Shown: positions 7,788 to 18,600 of the stretch, piece by piece
Layout: the number at the start of each line of letters is the position of its first letter
Position numbering within the stretch: position 1 is the first letter of the stretch
Translations under genes and position numbers: made by a program
Source: an uncultured Ferrovum sp.
GTDB lineage: Bacteria > Pseudomonadota > Gammaproteobacteria > Burkholderiales > Ferrovaceae
Assembly (NCBI GenBank): GCA_903893215.1
Contig: CAITLJ010000002.1
Coordinates: forward strand, 40,899-104,898
Direction: 5' to 3'
DNA: 64,000 nt
Notes under the pieces: generated by a model
What the model saw: the letters and a program-made list of their open reading frames with translations, nothing else
Told to the model about the DNA's origin: nothing
Databases searched by the model: none

Positions 7788-10336
7788 TCGAACTGGCAAG
7801 CGGGAACACACCCATGGCCAAAGCGGACCAGATACAGGCCGCTCCAGACCTTGCAGCATTGCATGCTGCGATCGGAGAAGCCTGCAGCCAGGCCTGCCGG
7901 GCGATTGCGCCCGCCTGGCCGCTGGACCGGGCGATTGCTGTCAATCCGCATTGGTCACGGATCCATCTGCCGGTGCGTCGGGTGGCCGCACGGATGGCGG
8001 TGCTCGGCGGTATCCAGGTTTTTCCCCCGCGAGATCAGCAACTGCGGGCTTGGCGCGAGGGACGGATTTGCGCCGCCGACCTGGCACTCGCCGTGCGACA
8101 GTCACCGGAGGCGCATGCCGCCAGCCTGACCGCTGACCAGTGCCTGGATGCCCTTCATGCAAGCGCTCCAGCGGCCCGCTTGCCGCTTTTGATCGATGTG
8201 CTCGACAACGACCCCGATCGCCATACGCGGCTATCGTGGCGGGACGCCATCACACACCAGGTCAGCCAGACCTGTGCCGCTTACTTCGATCAACATCAGG
8301 CCATCTGGCAACCAGAACGCACCCAGGGCTTGTATGGCTTCTGGCGCGACACCCTGCAGCACGATCACGGCATTGGCCTGCTGATGGGCTTGCCACGCAT
8401 GGCACACGCCGTCGCGGCCCTGCCGGTCAATGCCGTCGAGGCAGAGCGCTGGGTGATGCAGCGTCTGGGGCTATCACAGGCCATCTGGGCGGACTACCTT
8501 GAGTCGGTGCTGCTAACGGTCAACGGTTGGGCCTCCTGGTGCGCTTATCTGGCCTGGCAGACAGGCCTGGACGGACAAAAAAATGACGCTGACCTGCGCG
8601 AGTTGCTGGCGATCCGGCTAGCCTGGGGTGCCTTGCTGCTGGAGTGCAAGGACGATGGCGCGGGCCAGCAGGCATTTGTCGCGCTTCAGCAGGCCTGGGG
8701 CCGTGCCACTGTGCTGTTGCAGGAGACGGAACAGGCGCTGCTGGTTGACGAGGTCTGGCAACTTGCGCTGGAAGTTGCTTATCAGCGAGGCCTGGCGCAA
8801 CGGTTGACCGCCACCCGCAGTCGCGCTGGTTTGCAACAAACCATCGAAGTCCAGGCCGCCTTTTGCATCGACGTGCGCAGCGAGCCTATGCGCCGCGCCC
8901 TCGAGGCGACAGGGCCCGGCGTGCAGACACTCGGTTTTGCAGGCTTCTTTGGCCTGCCGGTCGCGTATACACCCTTGGCGACGGACGCCCGGCGGCCACA
9001 GTTGCCAGGTTTGCTGGCCCCTTCGATGACGGTGGGGGACTGCATCGTGAGTGCCGAATCCACCGCACGCAGCGCCGATACTGCACGGCAACGTGCCGCG
9101 ATGCGCGCCCGTCAGACGCGCTTTGCCATCACGAATCAGTGGGCGGCTGCCAGCCGCTGGCCGGGCGCAGCCTTTCCTTTTGTAGAGGCCACCGGATTGG
9201 GCTATCTGGCCAAGCTCGGAAATTGGCTGCGCCCAAGCCGGCACGCGCGGATCAAGGACGACCTGAACGGGCTACCTGCCCGTTACCGTGCAATCTGTCG
9301 GCCCCGGCTGTCAGGACTGGACCTGCAGGCGAAGGTGGTGCTTGCAGAGCGGACGCTCCACGCCATGGGACTGACGGACGGTCTCGCGCCGCTGGTGCTC
9401 CTGGTCGGACACGGCAGTCAGTCCGAAAACAATGCCCATGCGGCCGCCCTGGACTGTGGTGCCTGTTGTGGACAGACCGGCGAGGTCAATGCGCGCAGTC
9501 TGGCGCACCTGCTTAACGAACCAGAGGTGCGCCGCGGGCTGCAAGCGCGCGGGCTGCCGATCCCGGAATCCACCGTGTTTGTGGCCGCCTTGCACAACAC
9601 CACCACCGATGAGATCGAAGGCTTTGATCTCGACCTTCTGCCGTCAGAGGGTCTGGCGCGCTGGGAGCGCATGCGACCGATATTTCGCAAGGCCGGCGAC
9701 CTGGTACGCCGTGAACGGGCGCCAAGGCTGCAACTTGACCCGCTGGCGTCAGCGGATGCGCTGTTGGGCAGGCTGTGCCGCCGTGCCAACGATGGTGCAC
9801 AGACGCGACCGGAATGGGGGCTGACAGGCAACGCAACATTCCTGATCGCGCCCAGGCACAGAAGCCTGGGCCTTGTTCTCGACGGGCGCAGTTTTCTGCA
9901 CGACTATGATGCCAGCCGGGATCAAAGTGGCAGCCTGCTGGAATTGCTGATGACCGCGCCGATGGTGGTCGCACACTGGATCAACTGGCAGTACCACGCA
10001 TCCACCTGCGACCCGCTACGACTGGGGAGTGGCAACAAGTTGCTGCACAACGTGGTGGGCGGCTGTCTGGGCGTATTCGAAGGCAACGGTGGCGATCTGC
10101 GTATCGGGCTGCCCCGCCAATCGCTGCATGACGGCGAGCGCTGGGTCCATGAACCCCTGCGGCTGACCGTGGTGATCGATGCGCCGCAGGCGTCGATCAC
10201 CACGGTGATCGGCAAGCATGCGGCCGTAAAGCACCTTGTGGAGAATGGCTGGCTGCACCTCTGGCGCTTCGGAAGCACCGGTTTGGAGCGTTACGCACGC
10301 GGCGCCTGGTTGCCGGTGCGCCTGGCGCTCGAATGA
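7784..10336 (+). CDS. dabA: DabA (DUF2309), carbonic-anhydrase-like subunit of the DAB system
   Basis: An 850-aa soluble protein. The zinc site expected from beta-carbonic-anhydrase-like DabA is complete: Cys361 and Asp363 in FCIDVRSE, and His543 and Cys558 in VGHGSQSEN...LDCGAC. The C-x-D and H-x14-C spacings equal those reported for Halothiobacillus DabA (C351, D353, H524, C539). The ATG at 7784 overlaps the dabB stop and follows AGGAG; a second ATG lies 30 bp downstream. Inferred function: energy-coupled hydration of CO2, giving cytosolic bicarbonate for autotrophic or anaplerotic carboxylation. No Rubisco gene lies in the window. Confidence 0.92.
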   Translation: MIELASGNTPMAKADQIQAAPDLAALHAAIGEACSQACRAIAPAWPLDRAIAVNPHWSRIHLPVRRVAARMAVLGGIQVFPPRDQQLRAWREGRICAADLALAVRQSPEAHAASLTADQCLDALHASAPAARLPLLIDVLDNDPDRHTRLSWRDAITHQVSQTCAAYFDQHQAIWQPERTQGLYGFWRDTLQHDHGIGLLMGLPRMAHAVAALPVNAVEAERWVMQRLGLSQAIWADYLESVLLTVNGWASWCAYLAWQTGLDGQKNDADLRELLAIRLAWGALLLECKDDGAGQQAFVALQQAWGRATVLLQETEQALLVDEVWQLALEVAYQRGLAQRLTATRSRAGLQQTIEVQAAFCIDVRSEPMRRALEATGPGVQTLGFAGFFGLPVAYTPLATDARRPQLPGLLAPSMTVGDCIVSAESTARSADTARQRAAMRARQTRFAITNQWAAASRWPGAAFPFVEATGLGYLAKLGNWLRPSRHARIKDDLNGLPARYRAICRPRLSGLDLQAKVVLAERTLHAMGLTDGLAPLVLLVGHGSQSENNAHAAALDCGACCGQTGEVNARSLAHLLNEPEVRRGLQARGLPIPESTVFVAALHNTTTDEIEGFDLDLLPSEGLARWERMRPIFRKAGDLVRRERAPRLQLDPLASADALLGRLCRRANDGAQTRPEWGLTGNATFLIAPRHRSLGLVLDGRSFLHDYDASRDQSGSLLELLMTAPMVVAHWINWQYHASTCDPLRLGSGNKLLHNVVGGCLGVFEGNGGDLRIGLPRQSLHDGERWVHEPLRLTVVIDAPQASITTVIGKHAAVKHLVENGWLHLWRFGSTGLERYARGAWLPVRLALE

Positions 10337-10372
10337 GCTTCAGGCGGTTGTTGCCAAGGCACGGATCTGCGC

Positions 10373-11380
10373 TTATTTCACGGCGCAAGCCACGGCCTTG
10401 TTCGACCACTCCTTCTGCACGGTGTAGGTCACGCCGCTGGCCGCGGTGAAGGTACCCTGCTGGGCGTTGCAGATGTCGCCAATTTCGCCATACGTCATGT
10501 TGTACCAGCCAAGTGGTGCAGCATAGGCGGTAGCAATACCGACGGCCGGGTCGGTGATCGACTCCGCCAGTTCATGCGAGGCCACGGCGGTCTGATTGCT
10601 GAATGGCGTGCCCGCACCGCATCCGATATCGCAACCGGACCCCGCACTCATGTCGGGATGCACGCCGTAAACCACATTCACGCCATTCAACACGAAGGTG
10701 CCGTGGTAAGCGCAGAAGCCACCGGTGATGCAAGACCCTGCACCGCCCTGGGTGATCGCTGTGCCTTTGGGGAAAAACAGGGCGTAATACGTGTTGACGC
10801 CCGGTGCTGGCAGCGCGCCCGCCTTGATTTGGGCAGTCAGCTCGGCCTGGATCGCCACGTCGTCAATCTTCACGGCACTGGCTGCTGCGCTCGAAGGCGC
10901 GATGGTGCGACTGCCCTGAAACGTGCCGTGGCCAACGTTGGCGGCGGCGGAAGGATACTGCGCCAGCATGTCCATATAGGTGCTGGTCAGCACGTCCTGA
11001 TAAAACGTGCCCAGATTTGGCGAAACGGTATTGTTCACCGTCGCGTTATATGCACCAGCCCCCCAAAGCACTTGCGTGACCGCCACGTTGGGAATCACAG
11101 GTCCGCCAAAGTAGGTCAGGCTTTTCGCTGGTACCAGCGGCTTGGTCCTGACGGTCTTGTTGAGCAGCAATGCCGGGTTGGCGGCACGTGCCTCGTCATC
11201 ACCGGGGGCCTGACGTGGCAGGAAGTGCACTTTGCTGCCCGGCTGGAATTCCGGTGTTTCGCCGTTGGGCGCGGCCATGCTGCGGGGGCTGGCGACCGAC
11301 AGTACCAGGGCCAACCCGGTCATGGCCAGCTCGATGGCGGTGTTCTGGCGGGACGAATGAGGGCGATGACGAAGATTCAT
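10373..11380 (-). CDS. Secreted protein with HELAES motif, Exordium/PHI-1-like
   Basis: A 335-aa protein. The start MNLRHRP (11380) gives a basic N-terminus and a hydrophobic segment ending in SMAA, a signal peptide; the frame extends to 11524 but the extra 48 residues are not signal-like. The body contains FGGPVIPNVAVTQVLWGAGAYN, a Cys-rich GGFCAYHGTF stretch, GVHPDMS and ASHELAESITDP. The HE(x)3E pattern occurs in a bacterial family related to plant Exordium/phosphate-induced proteins and may bind metal. Several Cys pairs suggest disulfides. I do not know a substrate. It converges on dabA and has a long AT-rich upstream region. Confidence 0.6.
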   Translation of the reverse strand: MNLRHRPHSSRQNTAIELAMTGLALVLSVASPRSMAAPNGETPEFQPGSKVHFLPRQAPGDDEARAANPALLLNKTVRTKPLVPAKSLTYFGGPVIPNVAVTQVLWGAGAYNATVNNTVSPNLGTFYQDVLTSTYMDMLAQYPSAAANVGHGTFQGSRTIAPSSAAASAVKIDDVAIQAELTAQIKAGALPAPGVNTYYALFFPKGTAITQGGAGSCITGGFCAYHGTFVLNGVNVVYGVHPDMSAGSGCDIGCGAGTPFSNQTAVASHELAESITDPAVGIATAYAAPLGWYNMTYGEIGDICNAQQGTFTAASGVTYTVQKEWSNKAVACAVK

Positions 11381-11532
11381 GACGGTGTTCCCGTAAAAGT
11401 CAGGGCGGTGGGGATGCGAGCGTGATCGGTCGACAACCCAGTGTACGTGGTAAATTTTTCCACGCCACAAATGTTCACACAAATTAAAAATATAATCTTC
11501 TTTTTTCAGAACTTTATGATGCAAACCTTACA

Positions 11533-11551
11533 TCAGGTCTAAGCGACCTGA
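11533..11551. promoter_or_regulatory. 7-bp inverted repeat in an AT-rich intergenic region
   Basis: TCAGGTC-taagc-GACCTGA is a perfect 7-bp inverted repeat in the 242-bp gap between the secreted-protein gene and the flavoprotein gene, both on the minus strand. The gap also has runs such as AAATTAAAAATATAATC (11480-11500), a likely promoter for the secreted protein. Operator and terminator are both possible; no T-run follows. Confidence 0.35.
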
Positions 11552-11622
11552 GGACGGCTTAACAAAAGTTCAAATAGGGGTCCAAAAATGAACGCATCCC
11601 TGAGTTGAATCGTCAGGCGAAG

Positions 11623-12915
11623 TCAGCCCACGTCGTCCGGCCGGGTCAACCAGCGCAATGCCCCCAGACCGGCCTGTCGCCCACTGGCAAGACACGCCGT
11701 CAGCAGGTAACCACCGGTGGGCGCCTCCCAGTCCAGCATCTCCCCTGCCACAAACACCCCCGGCTTGGCCTGCAGCATCAGATGCGCATCCAGCCCGGCA
11801 AACGCCACGCCGCCGGCCGTGCTGATCGCCTCTGCCACCGGACGGATGCCGGTGAGCGTGAGCGGAAGTGCCTTGATCCGCCTGGCCAGCAGGTTGGCAT
11901 CCGACAATTCGGCCTTGGACAGCACCTCATGCAGAAGCGCAGCCTTCACCCCGGTCAGCCCCAGCCGACTGCGCAGGTGACTCGACAAGGAACGTGAACC
12001 GCGCGGATGCGCCGCTTCCTGAAACACGCGCGCCGCAGTGTGCGCAGGCAACAAGTCCACCAGCAGGGTGGCCTTGCCCTGCGCCTTGATCTCCTCGCGC
12101 ACTTGACGCGACAGGGCATAAATCAGACTGCCTTCCACACCATGTGCTGTCAGCAGAAATTCGCCCAGCCGCGGTATCAGTCCCGGCACGGGTGCCGGAT
12201 CGTCGACGCGGACCACCGACACTGCGACCGGCTTGACCGGCGATCCGGCAAAGCGCTCACGCAGCATTGGTGACCAGGCGGCCTCAAACCCGCAGTTGGC
12301 GCTTTCCAGTGGCCTGATCGCCACACCCAGCGCCTGCAGCCAAGGCACCCAGGCGGCGTCGGACCCCAGTTGCGGCCAACTTGCCCCGCCGAGCGCCAGG
12401 ATCGTGCAGTCTGAAAGCACCTGATGTTCGATACCTCCGGCCTCCAGCCGCAAAGCGCCATCAGCGGTCCAGCCCTGCCAGCGATGACGCACATGCAAGC
12501 GCACGCCCTGCTTGCGCAGACGATGCAACCAGGCGCGCAGCAGCGGTGCGGCCTTCATTTCCATTGGAAACACCCGTCCGGAGGAACCCACAAACGTGTC
12601 TACCCCGAGGCCATGCACCCAGGCGCGCAGATGCTCCGGCGTAAAGCCATCCAGCATGGCCTGCAGTCGACCGGCATCCGGCTGATAGCGCGCGCAGAAA
12701 TCAGCAAACGGCTCGGCATGGGTGATGTTGAGCCCGCCAATGCCCGCCAGCAAAAATTTGCGCCCCACCGACGGCATGGCGTCGTAAAGATCCACCCCAA
12801 TGCCCTGCGCGCTGAGCACTTCAGCCGCCATCAGCCCGGCCGGCCCGCCGCCGATCACCACCACTCGCGTGCCGGGCAGGCTCGCGCCGCCACAAGGAAA
12901 AAGTTGATTGTCCAC
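11623..12915 (-). CDS. HI0933/YhiN-like FAD-dependent flavoprotein (TIGR03862 type)
   Basis: A 430-aa protein with an N-terminal Rossmann FAD site (VVVIGGGPAGLMAAEVL, residues 18-34), VGRKFLLAGIGGLNITH downstream, and a C-terminal GVAFAGLD...GVFVAGEMLDWEAPTGGYLLTACLASG stretch, as in the HI0933-like flavoprotein family. The reaction is not established for the family. The start is GTG at 12915 with no clear ribosome-binding site, so the exact N-terminus is uncertain by a few codons. It is a single gene, divergent from the RND operon. Confidence 0.8.
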   Translation of the reverse strand: MDNQLFPCGGASLPGTRVVVIGGGPAGLMAAEVLSAQGIGVDLYDAMPSVGRKFLLAGIGGLNITHAEPFADFCARYQPDAGRLQAMLDGFTPEHLRAWVHGLGVDTFVGSSGRVFPMEMKAAPLLRAWLHRLRKQGVRLHVRHRWQGWTADGALRLEAGGIEHQVLSDCTILALGGASWPQLGSDAAWVPWLQALGVAIRPLESANCGFEAAWSPMLRERFAGSPVKPVAVSVVRVDDPAPVPGLIPRLGEFLLTAHGVEGSLIYALSRQVREEIKAQGKATLLVDLLPAHTAARVFQEAAHPRGSRSLSSHLRSRLGLTGVKAALLHEVLSKAELSDANLLARRIKALPLTLTGIRPVAEAISTAGGVAFAGLDAHLMLQAKPGVFVAGEMLDWEAPTGGYLLTACLASGRQAGLGALRWLTRPDDVG

Positions 12916-13026
12916 AGCCGAAGTGTAAAGCCTGGCGAAGCGGAACCGTGGCGCAGTCGCTAATCCTATGCTTTGACAATGTGCTGGTAAGATCTACGAT
13001 CCGTAAAGCCTGCAGGATTGCGCACT

Positions 13027-14499
13027 GTGCCTGACCGAAGTCGTCGACGCTGGACCCCGGCCACTGCCGTTGCCTGCCTGATTCCCTTGTTGCTGGTCGC
13101 GTGTTCCACCACTACGCCCAGCCCGGTGGTGCTGCCTGCCACGCCTGCGAGCTTCGCGCATGCGCAGGCATCGGCATCGGCATCAGCGTCCACATCACCA
13201 TCAGCGTCAGGTATTCAAACGGTCCTCGACGCGCTGGCCGACCCCGCCCTGCCCGGGCTGCTGAAAGCTGTCGAACAGAGCGCCCCCACCCTGGTACAGG
13301 CGCTGGCCCGCATCACTCAGGCAAGGGCCAGACTCGGCACAGCGCAGGCAGGCAGTCAGCCACAGGCAAGCGCCTTTGCGCAGGGCACGCGCAGCAACAA
13401 CAGTGCATCGACGGGGGGAGGCACCTCCGCGGGCGGCAATCCGGGCGCCACCACTGGAAATACCCCTGCCTATGATCTGGCCACGGCCGGACTCAGCCTG
13501 TCCTGGGAAATCGACCTGTTCGGTCGGCTGGCCGCCGGACGCAGCGCCGCGCAGGCGCGTCTGGATGCCGCTGACGCGGATGCGCAGATGACCCGGCTGG
13601 CGCTGCGCAGTCAGGTCGCTGACACGTTAGTGGTGTATCGCGCCTGCATGTTGGCGGCCTCCAGCCAACGCGACAGTCTTGCCGCAAGCCTGGTCACGCT
13701 GCACCTCACCGAAGTGCGTCAGGGCGCAGGGCTCGCGCCCATGATCGACGTGTCGCGCGCCCAGACCAGCACGGGCGAAGTCCGCACCAGCCTGGTCGCC
13801 ACCGAGGGGCAGTGCGAGCAAGCGCTTCAGTCGCTGGCCTATCTGAGCGATCAATCCGTCGGCACCCTGCGCGCGCAATTGCAGGTGAGCGCCAACGCAC
13901 CCGCCAGTCAATTGCTGGAATTGCCAGCGCTGCACCCTGCCCAGCCCGCCAGTGTGATTGCCCGCCACCCGCAAGTCCTCCGCGCCCAACGCAATGCCGA
14001 TGCCGCCTGGCAGGATCTGGGGGCATTGCGTGCCAGCCGTTATCCCAGTCTGAATCTGGCGGCCACCCTGGCAACTACCCTGATCCAGCTCGGCCCGTTC
14101 CAGCAGAGCTTCAACAGCTGGTCATTCGGCCCGTCACTGTCGGTGGCCTTGTTCGATGGCGGCCGGATCCGCGCCAGCATCGAGGAAGGCCAGGGTCGTT
14201 ACGAGGAGTCGGTGGCCGTATTGGCGGGCGCCGTGCGCGACACCGTGCGCGACGTGGAGCTTGCGCTCATTCAGGGTCAGACCGCCGAAGCCGCCGCCGC
14301 CCAGGCCAGCGCTACCCTGCAGGCCAGCCGCCAACTGTACAACGCCTCCGAGGCCGCCCAGCGCGCCGGACGCCTGAGCCTGTTTGAACTCGAAAGCGCA
14401 CGCCTGAGCCTGCTTGGGGCGCAAACCAATCTGATCAACGCGCATCGTGACCAGGCGCGCGCCTGGGTCGCCTTGCAGAAAGCTGCCGGAGTGCCCTGA
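13027..14499 (+). CDS. RND-type outer-membrane efflux factor, lipoprotein (OprM/NodT-like)
   Basis: A 490-aa outer-membrane channel of a tripartite pump. The signal peptide ends in a lipobox, LLLVAC, so it is lipid-anchored like OprM. Two TolC repeats follow (about residues 95-285 and 300-485), each with long helices (TAGLSLSWEIDLFGR and SFGPSLSVALFDGGRI are the barrel strands). The GTG start at 13027 is preferred over a TTG at 13018 because GCAGGA sits 9 bp upstream of it. Just after the lipobox is an Ala-Ser run (ASASASASTSPSAS) encoded by hexamer-like repeats. It is first in a three-gene operon. Confidence 0.9.
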   Translation: MPDRSRRRWTPATAVACLIPLLLVACSTTTPSPVVLPATPASFAHAQASASASASTSPSASGIQTVLDALADPALPGLLKAVEQSAPTLVQALARITQARARLGTAQAGSQPQASAFAQGTRSNNSASTGGGTSAGGNPGATTGNTPAYDLATAGLSLSWEIDLFGRLAAGRSAAQARLDAADADAQMTRLALRSQVADTLVVYRACMLAASSQRDSLAASLVTLHLTEVRQGAGLAPMIDVSRAQTSTGEVRTSLVATEGQCEQALQSLAYLSDQSVGTLRAQLQVSANAPASQLLELPALHPAQPASVIARHPQVLRAQRNADAAWQDLGALRASRYPSLNLAATLATTLIQLGPFQQSFNSWSFGPSLSVALFDGGRIRASIEEGQGRYEESVAVLAGAVRDTVRDVELALIQGQTAEAAAAQASATLQASRQLYNASEAAQRAGRLSLFELESARLSLLGAQTNLINAHRDQARAWVALQKAAGVP

Positions 14500-15645
14500 A
14501 TGACGTTCCACCTGCTGCATCGCCATTCCGCGATGGCCACCGTAATCGCCCGTTTTCTGCTGGTACGCCGCACCTGCAGCAACGCCGCGGTGGCCCTGGC
14601 CCTGTGTTCCGGTGCCGCACTGCCCTGCACTGCAGCCGACGGGACGCCGGTTGCGGCCAAACCCAGCCTGACCGTCACGCTCACCACCGCGCGTGCGCAG
14701 TCCTGGCCCGTGCCGCTGGCCTGTTCTGGCGCGGTGGCGGCCTGGATGGAAGCCACCATCGGCGCGCGCATCACTGGCCTGCCTCTGGTGGAGGTGCGTG
14801 TGAATGTGGGCGACCGCGTGCGTAAGGGCGACGTGCTGGCGCGCTTTGATGATCGCACGGTGCTGGCCGAACTCGACCTACAGCAAGCCGGACTGGCACT
14901 AGCTGAAGCCGCATTCGCGCAGGCCGATGCCAACCGCGCGCGGATCGAGTCGATCCGTGATTCGGGGGCAGTGAGCGCACAGGATGTGTTGCAGGCCGTT
15001 ACCACGGCCGCCACGGCCAAGGCGCAGGTGGCGCAGGCCCAGGCGCAGGTGGCTACAACCCGTCTGCGCCTGGGCTTCACCGAGGTGGTGGCGCCGGATG
15101 ACGGCATCATCTCGGCACGCGGTGCCACCATCGGCAGCGTGTCGCAAGCCGCCGGCAGCGGCGCAGAGCTGTTCCGTCTGATCCGTGGTGGCCGCCTGGA
15201 GTGGCGCGCCGAATTGCCCGCCGCGCAACTGGCTTCCCTGCCCATCGGCACCATGGCGCACGTCACCTTGCCGGACGGCACGGTCACACGCGGCCGGGTG
15301 CGCCAGCGGGCGCCAACGCTGGACAGCAACACCCGGCTGGGTCTGGCCTATGTGGACCTCGAGCCAGGCAGCCATGCCCTGCCGGCCATGTATCTGAACG
15401 GCACTTTCGACCTGACCGCGCGCAAGGCGATCACGGTACCCGCAGAGAGCGTGGTGATTCGCGACGGCCGCAGCTACGTGGTGGCGGTGGACGGCAGTGC
15501 ACGCAGCCATCTGCGCGCGGTAAGCACCGGTCGCCGCCAACAGGACGAGATTGAAGTGACCGAAGGCGTGCAGGCGGGCGACCGCGTGGTGGTCAAAGGC
15601 GCCGGCTTCCTAAACGACAACGATCTGGTGCGCATCGCCCAATGA
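14500..15645 (+). CDS. RND efflux periplasmic adaptor (membrane fusion protein)
   Basis: A 381-aa HlyD-like adaptor. The ATG follows the stop of the outer-membrane gene directly (TGAATG). The signal peptide runs to about residue 46 (ALALCSGAALPCTAADG). A barrel-sandwich segment (GARITGLPLVEVRVNVGDRVRKGDVLARFD) leads into an alpha-helical hairpin rich in Ala and Gln (AQVAQAQAQVATTRL), then the second lipoyl half (APDDGIISARGATIGSVSQ) and beta-barrel domains. It bridges pump and channel in the periplasm. It overlaps the pump gene by 4 bp. Confidence 0.9.
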   Translation: MTFHLLHRHSAMATVIARFLLVRRTCSNAAVALALCSGAALPCTAADGTPVAAKPSLTVTLTTARAQSWPVPLACSGAVAAWMEATIGARITGLPLVEVRVNVGDRVRKGDVLARFDDRTVLAELDLQQAGLALAEAAFAQADANRARIESIRDSGAVSAQDVLQAVTTAATAKAQVAQAQAQVATTRLRLGFTEVVAPDDGIISARGATIGSVSQAAGSGAELFRLIRGGRLEWRAELPAAQLASLPIGTMAHVTLPDGTVTRGRVRQRAPTLDSNTRLGLAYVDLEPGSHALPAMYLNGTFDLTARKAITVPAESVVIRDGRSYVVAVDGSARSHLRAVSTGRRQQDEIEVTEGVQAGDRVVVKGAGFLNDNDLVRIAQ

Positions 15646-18600
15646 ATTTCGCGACCTGGTCGATCCGCAATCCCATTCCGGCCATCGTGCTGTTCGTGCT
15701 GTTGACGATTGCTGGCATCCATGGCTTCCGCGCGCTTGGCGTGCAGGATTTTCCTGATCTCGACCTGCCCACGGTGAAGGTGTCGCTGCGTCTTCCCGGC
15801 GCAGCCCCTGCCCAGCTGGAGACCGACGTGGCGCGCAAGGTGGAGGACTCGATGGCCACCCTGCAGGGCCTGAAGCACCTGTACACGACGATCAAGGACG
15901 GCCAGGTGGATATCGTGGCCGAATTCGTGCTGGAGCGACCGTTGACCGAGGCCGTCAACGATGTGAAGGATGCACTGGATCGCGTGCGCACCGACTTGCC
16001 GACTGACCTTGAGCAACCCCAGGTCACCAAGGTGAGTATCGGTCCGGGCGGCCCGTTTGCCACGTACGCGGTGACCAGCGACCGGCTGGACGAGGAAGGC
16101 ATCAGCTGGTTTGTCGACGATACCGTTGCGCGCACCCTGCTGGCGGTACCCGGTGTGGGCGAGTTTGACCGCACCGGTGGCGGGCAGCGCGAAGTGCAAG
16201 TGGTGGTCGACCCGCACCGTCTGGACGCGCGCGGCGTGAGCGTGGCCGACGTGTCACGTGCACTGCGGCGGGTGCAGCAGGAAAACTCCGGTGGCCGCGG
16301 CCAGCTCGGCGGCGCCGAACAGGGCGTACGCACCATTGCGACCCTCAGGCAGGCCGGCGAACTGGCCGCATTGCCGGTCACCATCAGTGCTGACCATTGG
16401 GTGCGGCTGGGCGATGTGGCCACCATCCAGGACACCCTGGCCGACCGCACCACGGCGGCGCGACTGGATGGCGCGCCCGCAGTGGGATTTCAGGTGCTGC
16501 GCAGCAAAGGTTACGACGTGGTCAAGGTGGCGCGTGGCGTGGATGCGGCGCTCGCACGCCTGGAGCAGGAACATCCAGGCATCAAGGTGCAGAAGGTGAC
16601 CAACACGGTGACCCACACCGAGGAGAACTATCAGGGTTCGATGCGCATGCTGTACGAGGGCGCCTTGCTCGCGGTGGTGGTGGTCTGGCTGTTCCTGCGC
16701 GACTGGCGCGCCACCGTGGTGGGGGCTGCCGCCCTGCCGCTCTCGATCATTCCCACTTTTGCGGTGATGCAGCTGGTCGGCTTTGCGCTGAACGGCATCA
16801 GCCTGCTTGCCCTGTCGGTGGTGGTAGGCATCTTGGTCGATGATGCCATCGTGGAAGTGGAGAACATCGAGCGGCACCTGCGCATGGGCAAGAGCGTGCG
16901 CGATGCCACCGTGGAAGCGGTGACCGAAATCGCCCTGCCAGTGATGGCGACCACCATGGCACTCGTGGTGGTGTTCCTGCCAACGGCTTTCATGAGCGGC
17001 ATCCCGGGCCTGATCTTCCGCCAGTTTGGCTGGACCGCGGTGACAGCCATCCTGGCGTCGTTGCTGGTGGCACGCGTCGTCACGCCCATGATGGCCGACG
17101 CACTGATGCGCCACACCGGCACCAGCGAACGCGCCGATGGCGCGGTGATGCGCACCTATCTCCGCATGGCCCAATGGTGCCTGCGCCACCGCTGGGTGAC
17201 CGCGCTGGGCGCGGGGGCCTTCTTCCTGGCTTCGCTGGCGCTGATCCCCTACATTCCAAAGGGTTTCATCCCGCCGGAGGACCGCGGCTACACAGCAGTC
17301 ACAGTGGAAACCCCACCCGGCTCCAGCCTGGAAACCACGCTGCAGGCCACCGAAGCAGCGCGCCGGGCCATCGCCGAAGGTCCGCGCAAACTGCCCGGGA
17401 TTGCCAACATCCTGTCCACGGTGGGGAGCGCCAATGCACCGAGCGCCGGCGAAGTGCGTAAAGGGTCGCTCACCATCACCCTCACGCCGGAGGGCACCCG
17501 CCCGGGCCAGACCGAGCTGGAAAACATGATCCGCGCGCGGCTGGCCGAAGTGCCGGGAGCGCGTTTCAGCATGGGCAGCGGAGGCCCGGGTGAAAAACTG
17601 GAAGTGGTGCTGACCGGGCGCGACACCACCACGCTCAAGGCCAGTGCTGCGGCCATCGAACGTGACCTGCACACAATCGTGTACCTGAGCGGCATCGTGT
17701 CGAGTGCCAGCATCGAGCGCCCCGAACTGATCATCACGCCGCACGCCACCCAGGCGGCGGAAATGGGCATCAATACCCAGACGATCGGCGACACCGTGCG
17801 GATTGCCACCAATGGTGATTTCAATGCCGCGCTGGCCAAACTCAATCTGGACAACCGCCAGCTGGCGATCCGCGTGCGCATCCCGGAGGCCGCGCGACAG
17901 GACGCTGCCACCCTCGGAAATCTGCGCATAGCCAGTCGCATGGGCTTGATCCCGTTGGCCAGTGTGGCCGACATCAGCCTGCGCAGCGGTCCGTCGCAGA
18001 TCGATCGTTACGACCGTAACCGCTACGTAAAGGTGACCGCCGACCTGGGGGGGTATCCCTTGGGTAACGCCGTGGCAACCGCCATGAAGCTGCCCTCGGT
18101 CATCCACCTGCCGGCCAGCGTGCACCTGGTCAATTCGGGCGACGCCGAGGTGATGGCCGAACTGTTCACCAGCTTTGGCCTGGCCATGGTGATCGGGGTG
18201 GCCTGCGTGTACGGCGTGCTGATCCTGCTGTTCAAGGACTTTTTCCAGCCGGTCACCATCCTGTCCGCGGTGCCGCTCTCCCTGGGAGGCGCATTCATCG
18301 GCCTGCTGGCCGCGCACGCGCAGCTTGGCCTGCCCGCCCTGATTGGTCTGGTGATGCTGCTGGGGATCGTGACCAAGAATTCGATCCTGCTGGTCGAGTA
18401 CGCCATCATGAGCATGCACACTCAGGGTTTCAGCATTCGCGAAGCACTGCTGGACGCCTGCCACAAGCGGGCCAGGCCGATCGTGATGACCACGGTCGCC
18501 ATGGTGGCCGGCATGCTGCCACTGGCACTCGGTCTGGACGGAGGCAACGCGTTTCGTCAGACGATGGCCACTGCCGTGATTGGCGGCCTCGTCACCTCAA

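Noticed and set aside
16254..18464. 736-aa minus-strand open frame opposite the RND pump
   Set aside because: His/Gln/Gly-rich composition with no domain, wholly antisense to a clear RND gene; a product of high GC codon use.
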